Assembly: GCF_014356525.2 (NCBI RefSeq)
Contig: NC_052518.1
Coordinates: forward strand, 100,312,767 to 100,376,766
Direction: 5' to 3'
Length of the DNA stretch: 64,000 nt
Source of the DNA: Nilaparvata lugens
Lineage: Eukaryota > Arthropoda > Insecta > Hemiptera > Delphacidae
Both the position numbers and the translations under genes were made by a program. Position 1 is the first letter of the stretch; every line of letters begins with the position of its first letter. The notes below the pieces were generated by a model that saw nothing but the letters and a program-made list of their open reading frames with translations, was not told the DNA's origin and ran no database searches. This document shows positions 10,241 to 20,498 of this stretch, piece after piece.

Positions 10241-12254
10241 TATTATCCACGTTCTCTATCCCACCGCATACATTTAATTCAATGCAATTTTGAAGAAGTC
10301 AAACCTTGAAGATAAACATTAGTATTAATCTATCATGAACAAATAGAACCTAGCCAAAAAAATCAATCCAATTCAACTTGCAGCAGTGCAGATTTTATTC
10401 TTTATGATAATACAACATGTGTATGCAATAATTTATTAATTTTAAAAGATTCAATAAGCGATAATTTTAGAGTAATACTTGTACTAATATGGGTTACATG
10501 AGCAATCACAGAGCATGATGCAGAAAGCTATTTCATTTCCTAAATATAATGAAAGTGGCATGAATAGTAAGTGGCGGCATATCATAATTGGGACTTAACT
10601 AATGCTTGTACGTGTTGAACTATGTAATATTATTGGCTACTCAGGAATATCTGCCTGTGCTATCGTAATATGTGCACTGCCTTCTCCACCGGAGAACTAT
10701 ATGATAATTATACTTCTCACATTTATCTAGCCAAAGCAATTTAGTGATGACATGGTTTATTAAGAGTTGAGTCATGAGTGGCGAAAAACAAATTTTTTGA
10801 GAAGTAAATTTCTTCCACATCAATCGTGTTCCAGAATATTAACAAAGAAATCATACATACAAAACTACTAGTTTATAAATAGTTACTAATTAACTTTTGA
10901 TTAATTATTGTGGAAATGCTTGTTTGATTTCCCTGTTGTGTCTCAACCCTTGATCCCCATATATTTCACTGTTCAACTTCTAGTCTAAGTATTTGTAACC
11001 CCGTAGCTTAACAATAATTATAAATAATATAACCTATCATTATTATATTGAATCATAAATATTTGTGTTTCATTTAACACTTATATATATAATTTTATAT
11101 ATAAATATATAACATAATATTCATTTTATATACTCTATCCTCGAATTACTTATGACATGCTTTCAAATATCTTAATTCAAGCACTTTCACGCGGATTTTT
11201 CATGATTATAGACCCTAAGATTGGTCAATTTATGGTTATTTTTCACATAACTACAGACTAGAAAAATGCTACAATCCCTTTTCTTATAGTTTGTTACAGC
11301 AGTTATATACTATGAAACTTTAAGTAGTTTTATTTCCAGCAATTAATCATAAAACATTTTCTTAAGTGATTTCTGCATAATCTATTGGAATGTTCAACTG
11401 TAATGTTGTTTTTTTAAACATATGCTTTATTATTTCTTATTCTCCCACAACGTTCTGAAATGAAGGTTTTATAGCAATGCATTTCAAGTATTATTTTAGA
11501 AAAATATAATCTGATACAAATGTATAATTTTTGCTTATTATGTTACAAGGAGAAGAACCCTCCTATATTCAGATTTTTTATCAATCTTAGTATAAATTTT
11601 TTTTAGCAGCTCTCAGAATGCGTGAAGTAAACTTGTCTTGTATCAGTAAAAGGATAAGCAGAACTTTGTAAAAATATTTCAAATTTAGTTGACTCATTTG
11701 CGATTGGATCACTTGTGTTACTTTCAAAAACCTGAAAAGTCATTCTATTGTCAATTAGGTTCATTTAAATCACTATAGTTATAAAACTTTTGTTTATTAA
11801 TGCTTGATATTTCTCCCATAAGTCGGCTAATCCATAGCTTAGAAAATTCACAAACTAAATTGTCCTTATTTAATTTGTGAAGATAATTCAACCAAAGATT
11901 CATATAATCGTTACCATATTGTCGTTTATTGATTACAAAAGTTGATGTGTTCAAAATTGAAAATGAATGCTGGATTTTATTTCATATTTTGTTATTAATA
12001 CTTTGCTGAGAGATTGATGGCATTATCTTTTAGTCGTTGGTTTGATAAGTACGGTCTCTTGTATTATTGCATTATATTCAATATTTATTTGCTGGGGTAA
12101 CTTTGAGTGACACTGACTAATTTTTGAGCTGATACTGAAATAACTCATGGCAACTATCTAGGCAACTTTGATTAGGCAAGTTTGAATAATGAAAGTTGTA
12201 TCGAATTATTTAGAAGTATTTAATCCAATATTGTTCTATTTATAACCTCTATTT
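10241..12254. other. intergenic, ~2 kb, no gene seen
   Basis: AT-rich sequence including a run of TA-rich DNA at about 11070-11130. There are no convincing coding or RNA features. The small frames on both strands have no recognisable motif. Confidence 0.55.
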
Positions 12255-13352
12255 TTTATGGGGTTGGAAATGCCTCTACGCACTGTGTGTCAGGCTCTTT
12301 TGAAGACAAACTACCAACTAAAACCAACTCCAGCGTCTGGACCCTCCTGGAACTGTTTCCAAAATTACTTCAGAGCGGGCCATTATTTCTTAAGCATTTT
12401 CAAGTTTCACTCCTTATTTGTGAGCATATACTTTCTCCTAAGCCTCCCTATCCAGGTCAGCCTTCTTTGTTCTAAGAATGGTAGTAATGAGACATTACAC
12501 GGCATCTCCCTAGTTGCCGTGTTGATAGCATTCTTCATGGCTGTGAAAGGTTCATCATGACATTTATTAGGGTCCCCCTGTACTTGGCTCCATCACTTCA
12601 TCTCCTACATGTAGTGAGAAATGAGTGTTGATTCGCTTCTTTGTCAGGTCAACAATCTCGGTTTTGTTGAGAGCTACAGCAATCCTTGGACCTTTAGCCA
12701 TTTCCAATCCTCATTGCTTAATTGAGCTTTAGCTGTGCAAGCTCAACACTACAATCAGCAAAACAACATCATCTGTATATCCAACTATAGCTGATTGTCT
12801 AGGCATTTCTATTCTAATCATAGAAGATGTTCCAAAGTTCAGGACCCAGGATTGAACCCTGTGCTACTCCTGTTGTGACCACTGAGCTGATCCAGCCATG
12901 CCCTATAAATCAAGCTTATATTGCTCAAATAAGAATCAATGAGCCTTAGCAGGTACCTGGGGACTCCAAATGTGTTCTCCAGTGCTAGAAGCTTGTCCTT
13001 CCATCTCGGAATTGGATTGAAGGCTTTCTCTATGTCTAGTGTCACCAGCAGAACCACCATGCGAGGATGGTTGAAGCTCTACAGCTCTGATCACCTCTTG
13101 ACAGCATCAATAGTTGACCGTACGGTAGTTAGAAGAAGAATATATCGTGGTTGACCAGCCCTTCCTGAATCCAAACTCATTGGATGAGAGTTCAGCTTCT
13201 TCCACTGACGTTGAAAGCCTGCCATCCATGATCATTCCCAAACCTTTTCCAGCTACATTCAGCATACACCAATGAAGACGGCTAACCTGGCACTCCTTTC
13301 CCACCAAAGATTTATTTTCCATCTCTGACTTAAGTGACCTGTGCTGAGACAT
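12255..13352 (-). pseudogene. R1-like LINE ORF2 (reverse transcriptase), degraded fragment
   Basis: Read on the minus strand, successive frames give conserved RT blocks in the correct order. GRLSTSVEEAELSSNEFGFR comes first. LDIEKAFNPIPRWKDKLLAL follows (motif A region, with catalytic Asp in LDIEKAF). Next come FGVPRYLLRLIDSYLS, then the motif B region around the GVAQGSILGP-like block near 12850, then GYTDDVVLL near 12766 (motif C, catalytic Asp pair). Downstream (about 12560-12640) is a KTEIVDLTKKR-like thumb segment. The wording resembles R1-clade LINEs of insects. Multiple frameshifts separate the blocks, there is no endonuclease domain, and neither end is defined. Confidence 0.75.
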
Positions 13353-13360
13353 GCATAACC

Positions 13361-15090
13361 TCTATAGTACAATGCTAATTCCAAACACTGATAGGAACAT
13401 CATTGATCAAGTGTATGGAGAATTTATCCAATATTGATGTAGGATGGATTGATTGATCATTTCTATAGAGGTTGTAACTGATCATGCTCCAATAACCAGG
13501 GTTATTAATTGATACTATGTTATCAGTTATGTTAAATAACTTGATAGTTTTAAAAGACATTTATTGGAATAATATTGAAGTCGTACTATTCAAGTGTAAT
13601 CTACTCGGCTAAAGTAATATTGAAGAATGAAATTTATTTTTGTAGAAAACGACTTTCTATTGTCGAACCACTCATTAACCTATCAATAAGTGGCTTTGAT
13701 AATAAATATCAAGTCGTTTTCATTTGATATAGGCATCCACTACAACATCACCCTCACAAAAAGTGAAATCTGTCAATGATGTCGGTATCATTCGACTTTG
13801 CCCCATTGTTTAGTATTATTTTATTAGTATTTTTAGTTATTTTTGATGTAATGATTGTATCTTATTATCTCACCCAACATTTTAGCAATCGAATTCATAC
13901 TTTTCTATTATCGAGCACAATTTATAGAACTATATTATATCGAATACCATAACTGGCTAAAGTAATTGATGAACATTTTTTATATTCATAACTTTAATTG
14001 CAGCATTTTAAAAATAAAACTCAGATGATAATCTTACTTGGTTTAGTAATGATAATTTTCATTACTTATTATAATTTTATAATGTCGTAAAATAGAAGCA
14101 ATAAAAAATATTGTCCCGTTTGATGTTGTTTTGAAGTAATGTTTTGTCGCTTTAATTTACTCCTTGAATGTATTATTCTGGATCTCCTCATTTTGAGGTA
14201 ACTTTAAACTGTATGATTCTAGGGAAGCGGACGAATAAGGTTTGGATGACGAAATGCAACATGGAATCCTTATTTTAATTATTAAATAAGGAAAGACGTT
14301 AATGAATATATTGCGGGATGGCGATTGTGACTGTTTTAAGTTTTATTCGATCAATCAAAATTATGTCTATGATCATTTTTTCTTAATTCATGCTTTAATA
14401 TTGGTACATTAGATACCTTTTTTGGAAGAGACAAAAGTAATGTCCCTTGTATTATTTAATGTTATTTAAAACGTTATTAAGATTGGTTGTGTTTAAACTT
14501 GTCTCTGTTATAGACGATGACGTTGAGTTATTAATTAATTGTACTTGTTAATTACAATGTTCGAAATTTGTTGTTTATGAATTATATAATGTAATTGAAA
14601 TACCAAAAATTTCTATAAACTATATGTATGATGAATAACAATTATTGATGAATGTGAATTTTATATGATATGTTTGTGCTTACTTCATGTAAAAGATGTT
14701 GTCATATAATATTCTGATAAATTACACCTATTCATAAGATGACCATGCAATTAACGTCTTGAAAGTTCTTCTATTGGTTTCTAGATGATAATTATACATT
14801 TTTTCTTGTTAGAAATTGAAATGTACAATTTATATTATAGTTATACTGTTTTTATTTCCTGTGTGATAAATTAATGTACAAATTTTGATTGCAATTTTTC
14901 AATAAAATCATTTGTATTTGTTTCAAAGCTCTATTCCGATGTAGATTATTTTTATTTGCAAACACCATATCCTCTACACCATAGATCACTCCCTCCTAAT
15001 CCTAATGTTAATCAAGTCTGTCTATTTCAAACATGATTCGTTACGCCGGAAGATTTATTAACATAATATCTCCATATTATAAAACGATTT
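13361..15090. other. intergenic, ~1.7 kb, no gene seen
   Basis: AT-rich DNA without recognisable genes or long repeats. Short frames are not protein-like. Confidence 0.55.
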
Positions 15091-15091
15091 A

Positions 15092-15318
15092 TGGTAGCGA
15101 AAAGAGGAGAAAATTCTCTACAACCTTGACTAGTTTTTGGATTTTTATCTGAAATGTTTCACAAGATACGCAACTTTGAATATGCGTGACTGTGAAAATG
15201 ATTAACGTATCACAAATTTTTCGCATATTCAAAGTTGCGTATCTTGTGAAACACCTCAGATGAAAAATCCAAAAAGTAGTCAAAGTTGTAGAGAATTTTC
15301 TCCTATTTTCGCTCCCAT
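15092..15318. repeat. MITE-G, foldback with ~100-bp arms
   Basis: The left arm (15092-15192) contains GAGAAAATTCTCTACAACCT and GTTTCACAAGATACGCAACT. The right arm (about 15212-15318) is their inverted complement with a few mismatches. The ~20-nt loop lies near 15195-15212. It would form a very long hairpin. No target duplication was identified. Confidence 0.75.
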
Positions 15319-15711
15319 AAATTGTTTTTCTGATTCCAATACCGTTCAAAAGTTACAGCCAATTGAAAAGATTATTTTTTTTCATTTTCTCATTTTTTGT
15401 GCGATTTTACTTTTATTCAAGAGTCTCTAAAACGAGTAAGATACATGATAGAAACTTGCGATTGGTCTCGAAAGAGAATTATATGCTCTATAAGCTACGT
15501 TGCCTTAAATCCATCTTGCATGACTGTTTATTATCGAAAAAATGTTGAGACTGTGAAAATGAGGAAAATATCGCAAATTTATTGATCTTTTGAAACAAAC
15601 GTATCTTACCCCAAGATTATGTTTTTACAAAATTCATTTACTTCACTTGAAAGAGGAGATTGTGTTCTTCAAATCAAGACCAAGTGCCATTTTTTATCAT
15701 TTCGGGTTACC

Positions 15712-15970
15712 TTTAAATTTTGGGCTCAACAATTACGCCGTCAGCGGGGGGGAAGGTTTGTAAGTAACCAGGTACCTTGCCGCCCCCAGGAAAAGTATAT
15801 TCAAGAAAAAAATGATTGGAATCAATGTAACAGGTCTACAGCTATCATATGATACCACTTTCAAATTTTGGGCTCGATAATCACGCCGTCAGCGGGGGGA
15901 AGAGTTTTAGGTAACCAGATCCTTTGCCGCCCACAGGGAAGTTGTATTTTATAATAATTTGATGGAATCA
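15712..15970 (-). repeat. two satellite-147 units in reverse orientation
   Basis: Two partial units match the reverse complement of the 24.0-28.3 kb satellite: TTTTGGGCTC, then ACGCCGTCAGCGGGGGG, then GTAACCAG and CCGCCCCCAGG, spaced about 150 bp apart. The second unit fades into the start of the LINE at about 15960-15972. Orientation is opposite to the large array on the other side of the LINE. Confidence 0.85.
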
Positions 15971-16868
15971 AGTCAGGAAAATCCTTCCAAAAGAACAGGT
16001 AAATCTTAATTAAAGCCTCAAATTCCACCGGTAATGAGAAACAAGACAATGAAAAAATAAAAGGAACACTGAACACCAACATCGCGAGAAAGGATAACAT
16101 TAAAATAAAAAAGACAGTACCCGTTAGAGGAGGAGGTGTACTCATTGTTCTGGATTCTCTAGAGGACAAAAATAAATTATTGAAGAATAAAGCTGTAAAT
16201 AATGATCAAATCAAGATAACTGAGCCCCAAAATAAAAAACCCAGGATAATTGTTTATGATGCTCCATCTGATCTCACTAACAAAGAGGTAACTGAAGAAA
16301 TATATAACAAACATTTTGTCAATTCAGGGATAGAAAAACAAAAATTTGAAGAAGGGTTGCAAGCCATCATTCAAATTAGGGCCGAAAAAACAAGGATTCC
16401 GTGTATTGGGTAGTAGAATGTGAACCCGAAATTAGGAAAGCAATAATTATAAGAAAAAAATATTTATAGATATGACATCATGTAGAGTTAATGATTACCA
16501 TGCAGTGCAAAGGTGCTATAAATGTCAAGTCTATGGGCACATCACAAAACATTGTAAAAAGGAAGAAGATATCTGTGGTCATTGCTCCATCACAGGACAC
16601 AACATCAAAACCTGCCCTTCAATCGATAAACCTCCAGTATGTTTTAACTGCAAAAGAGCTGATAAACCCTCAGACCACAAAGTAAACTATCTAAAGTGTC
16701 CCAGCTATGTGAAAGCATTGCAACAATCAATAGATCGAACAAATTATGGAAGTGCTTAAAAAGATTAAAAATAGAATTTCCAGCTCAAAATCATCAAATA
16801 AATTCACAGCATCAAATATAAAAATAGATATTCAAGATTTCCTATCATCTATTAAAAAACAGAATTAA
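15962..16868 (+). pseudogene. LINE ORF1 (gag-like nucleic-acid-binding protein), frameshifted
   Basis: A possible start ATG at 15962 opens a short frame that must shift near 16005 to enter the main body. This ATG may be satellite-derived. The body contains VRGGGVLIVLDSLEDKNKLL and KPRIIVYDAPSDLTNKEVTE, the pre-knuckle domain seen in ORF1 of R1/Jockey/I-group LINEs. It then shifts near 16395 (WVVECEPEIRKAIIIRKKYL) and again near 16465. The last part (16472-16759) has three zinc knuckles: CYKCQVYGHITKHC and CGHCSITGHNIKTC are canonical CX2CX4HX4C, and a third, CFNC...H...C, is wider, as usual in this group. A shifted tail reaches about 16866, ending SSIKKQN before adjacent stops. In active elements ORF1p binds the element RNA to form an RNP. 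At least three frameshifts make this copy dead. Confidence 0.8.
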
Positions 16869-17966
16869 TAAAACAGTCAGCGAAAAGTAGGACGTCTTTG
16901 ATTTTCAGCTTTGGTCAATATACAGATTTTAATTTATCATTAGCTCGCTGGAATAAAAATAGTTTACGTATTTCAGAAGGCGTTGCACATTCAATCAAGA
17001 AGAAAACGCTGAGTCAAGATGAATACAATAGCTTACCTACTGTTTATTTATGGAACGTAAATAATAGCTCAATTCGTTTTCATCTTGTTAAAAATTCATT
17101 GACATTGATATTAGCGCAAAATAATAACAATGAGGCTCAATTAGGTATCCGTGACCTCTTACTGGTAATAGACGAATATGCATCGATAAATAAATACAAC
17201 ATTACGATTGGAATAGATTCTTTTGATATTGACTCCGAATTTACATGCTTGGACATTTTAAGTTTAGTAATTAAAACTAAAAACCTGAATTATGTATTCT
17301 ATTACAGAGGAATAAACAATCTAAATTTTTTGGATATACCACATGAACGATGGCTCTGAAGATTGTCCAAAAGAATACCTACCGTACCGTATGATTCTAT
17401 TCTCTATGCTTATTTGAACAGTATGATAGAACTCAGGAACTTTATTCAACAGTATGATGTTCTGAATGCGGATGTATATAGGGGAATACTATCATCACTG
17501 AGTAGTAATATCTCTTCTTCAGCAGCATGTATTCAAGAGATAAGGCGAAACGAGATGAACATCTACGACAATCGACTTAAGACTTTCCTGTGGCCGACAT
17601 CCACTACATATCAAATGGGCTTCTGTTTTGAAAATGAAGGAAAATACGTCCCCTACAATGAAACAATAACAAAGTCATTCTTAACTAAGGAAAAGTATAT
17701 TCTAGTCAGTAGAGACACCCAAATCATGCTGAATGCTGAGCTACTGAAGAATATTCTAAAAGTTGACATCACAAATTGTAAGATGCCAAAAATAACTTGG
17801 ATGGATGGAGTTCCAGGGTGTGTTAAAACTCACTTTATCCTTCAGCAACATACACCAGGTAAAGATCTCATTTTGTGTCAGACAAGACCTGGAATAAATG
17901 AAATTAGGCATCAAGAGGTGAATAGAATTCACAAAAATAAATATGAAAGGATAATTAAACAGGATT

Positions 17967-17978
17967 ATAGAACAGTTT
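17967..17978. repeat. 12-bp target-site duplication, left
   Basis: ATAGAACAGTTT immediately precedes the RTE insertion and is repeated exactly at 19783-19794 on its other side. The helicase coding sequence resumes from the second copy. Confidence 0.9.
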
Positions 17979-19782
17979 AGTATGTAGAAAGTATGTAGAT
18001 GATATGGCAGCTAGGGCAGAGCAAGCAGCAAGGATAGGTGACAGCAAAGAGTTGTACAGAATCACAAGAGCTTTATCCAAGAGATCCTATCGAAATGATG
18101 GCCCAGTAAAGAGTAAGGAAGGGCAATTGCTGACTAGTAAGGATGAGCAACTTGAAAGATGGAGAGAACACTTCATGGAAATCTTCAATAGGCAAAATGA
18201 GATAGAGGATCATGAAGAAATAGAGCACAGAGATGGCCAGTGGTCACAGACATAGAATGGGAAGTGCCACAAAAGATGAGGTGAAGAAGGCTATAAGTGA
18301 GATAAAAATGGAAAAGCTCCTGGCTCAGACAATATCTCACCAGATATTTTAAAAGTTGATGTAGAGACGAGTGCTGATATCTTGTATCCCCTAATCACCA
18401 AAATTTGGGAAGAAGAAAGAGTTCCTGCAGAATGGAAGACAGGTACTATAATGAAGATACCCAAGAAAGGTTGCTCTACAGATTGTGTAAACTGGAGAGG
18501 GGTAACACTGCTCTCAGTGCCTAGTAAGTGCTAGCAAGAGTAATCCTAACAGGATAAAGGATTCTGTTGAAAGGAAATACGGAGAGAACAAGCTGGTTTT
18601 AGGAAGCACCGTAGCTGTGTAGATTTATAAACACACTGAGGATAATTTTAGAGCAAAGTGTTGAATGGCAGAGCACTGTTTACCTGGCTTTCATCGATTT
18701 CGAAAGAGCTTTTGACTCAGTTAACAGAAGAGTGATGTGGTACACTGATTAATTATGGCATCCCACAGAAGATGGTGAGCATTCTGAGAATATGTATGAG
18801 GATTGTGAGTGCGTGTCCTCCATGCAGGAAGTTTGAGTGAACCCCTACCTGTCACTTCTGGAGTCCGTCAAGGCTGTGTGTTGTCTCCCACGTTATTCTT
18901 GCTGGTTTTGGACAGTGTGATGAGAAAGCTGGTGGAGGTAGGAGAAGAGGGATACCTTGGGGCCTAAGAGGGCGGCTAGAGGATCTGGACTTTGCTGATG
19001 ATATATGTCTACTGGCACAGCGCTTTACTGACATGCAAGAAAAGCTGAGAAATATTTCAAATGAGGCAATAAAGGCCGGCTTGCAGATAAATGCTAGAAA
19101 GACAAAGGAAATGAGAGTAAATGCAAGAACAGACATGCCTTTGAAAATGGCGACTCCAATATCGAGCTGGTAGAGTCCTTTTTATACTTGGGTAGTATGG
19201 TCACTGTAGAAGAGGAGCTGATCAAGATGTAAAGAGTCGAATCAAGAAAGCAAACGGAGCTTTTATACAATTGAGGCCAATTTGGGCAAATAAAATATAT
19301 CCAAAGCCACAAAGATTCGACTCTTTAATAGCAATGTAAAATCAGTCCTCTTATATGGATGTGAAACCTGGAAGGTGACTACAGTGACCTCTAAAATGTT
19401 ACAAGTATTTGTAAATAGATGTTTGCGTCGCATAATGGGCATCAGATGGCCAGAGGTTATCAGCAATGAAGCACTATGGGAGTCTACCTGTCAGGATCCA
19501 ATCCAAATGCAGATAAAAAGAAGGAAATGGAGATGGATTGGGCACACTTTGCGCAAGGAAGAAGGTGCCATTGAAAAAGACGCATTGGACTGGAATCCTC
19601 AAGGACACCGTGCAAGAGGACGCCCAAAAATCACGTGGAAGCGTACCATCCAGACAGAAATTGGGAAAGCCGGCAAAACGTGGTTGGAGGTGAAGGCGTT
19701 AGCACGCGACAGAGTTGGATGGAGGACATTCTCGGAAGCCCTATGCTCCTCAAGGAGCGACAGGAACTAAGTCAAGTAAGTC
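17979..19782 (+). mobile_element. 5'-truncated RTE-type LINE inserted in the helicase ORF
   Basis: The insert starts mid-ORF2 and ends a few bases after the ORF2 stop with a short AAGTCAAGTAAGTC tail. A very short 3' UTR with a simple-repeat tail is characteristic of RTE elements. The 12-bp duplication of helicase sequence on both sides marks a target-primed insertion after the helicase ORF already existed here. Confidence 0.85.
17982..19770 (+). pseudogene. RTE-type reverse transcriptase, 5'-truncated and frameshifted
   Basis: The sequence begins with a linker (ARIGDSKELYRITRALSKRS, then LERWREHFMEIFNRQNE). It proceeds through a KAPGSDNISPDILK-like block near 18310, VPAEWKTGTIMKIPKKG, and a motif A region around the IDFERAFDS-like stretch near 18695. 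A PVTSGVRQGCVLSP-like motif B lies near 18850 and DFADDICLLAQ-like motif C near 18990. The intact C-terminal frame (19375-19770) has VNRCLRRIMGIRWPEVISNE, RKWRWIGHTLRKEEGAIEKD and ARGRPKITWKRT, a signature of RTE-clade ORF2 tails. Several frameshifts and stops interrupt the middle. The endonuclease is absent through 5' truncation, so it has no retrotransposition capacity. Confidence 0.85.
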
Positions 19783-19794
19783 ATAGAACAGTTT
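19783..19794. repeat. 12-bp target-site duplication, right
   Basis: Second copy of ATAGAACAGTTT, immediately after the RTE tail. Helicase coding sequence continues from here. Confidence 0.9.
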
Positions 19795-20498
19795 CATCTT
19801 TTATAATAAAACGGATCAAAAAAGCAGTACAAACGTGTATTCATAGATGAAGCAGTATTAATGCATGCAGGTTTCGTGGGATTTGTCTCATCTCTCGCTG
19901 GTGCTTCTGAGATTATTCTGCTAGGAGATTCAAACCAAATACCTTACATAGAGAGGAGTAAATTAACAGCTGAATGGTCACATATTTCATCTCTCTGTGA
20001 GAAGAGAATTCATCAAACAGCAACTAGAAGGTGTCCAATAGACGTCTGCTACATCCTTTCCAGCTACTACCAGGACATTTGGTACGAAAAATGAGGTCCT
20101 GTTATCCGTCAGACCTCCAATAACAAATGGAGAACTTGGACCACTTGAACCTAACACTCTGATCCTTACATTCACTCAGCTCGAGAAGAAAACAGTGCTA
20201 GAAGAGCTGCAATCAATACTTCACCCTTCAATTAAAGTCCATATAATTCATGAAGCACAGGGCTTAACTCACAAGAATGTAGTTCTGATAAGGAACAATA
20301 AAAAACAACTTGGAATATATAACAGCACACAACATGTAATAGTAGCAATGAGCAGACACACACAAACCTTCAGATATATCACAACAGGGCAAGAAGATTT
20401 AGTGTTGACCCTAATTCGAAAACTAAAGGATGTTAGTGAAGAGTTTCTCTTAAGCTGGAATGAAAGAAACATGGAAGGGATTAATGAGAGTTTAAATA

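Noticed and set aside
12258..12560. 100-residue plus-strand frame with hydrophobic stretch
   Set aside because: It is antisense to the decayed R1-like LINE 3' part; no independent evidence of a gene.
15962..15976. ATG at 15962 as the certain ORF1 start
   Set aside because: The surrounding bases still align with reverse satellite-147 sequence and the frame needs a shift soon after, so the true LINE start may be lost.
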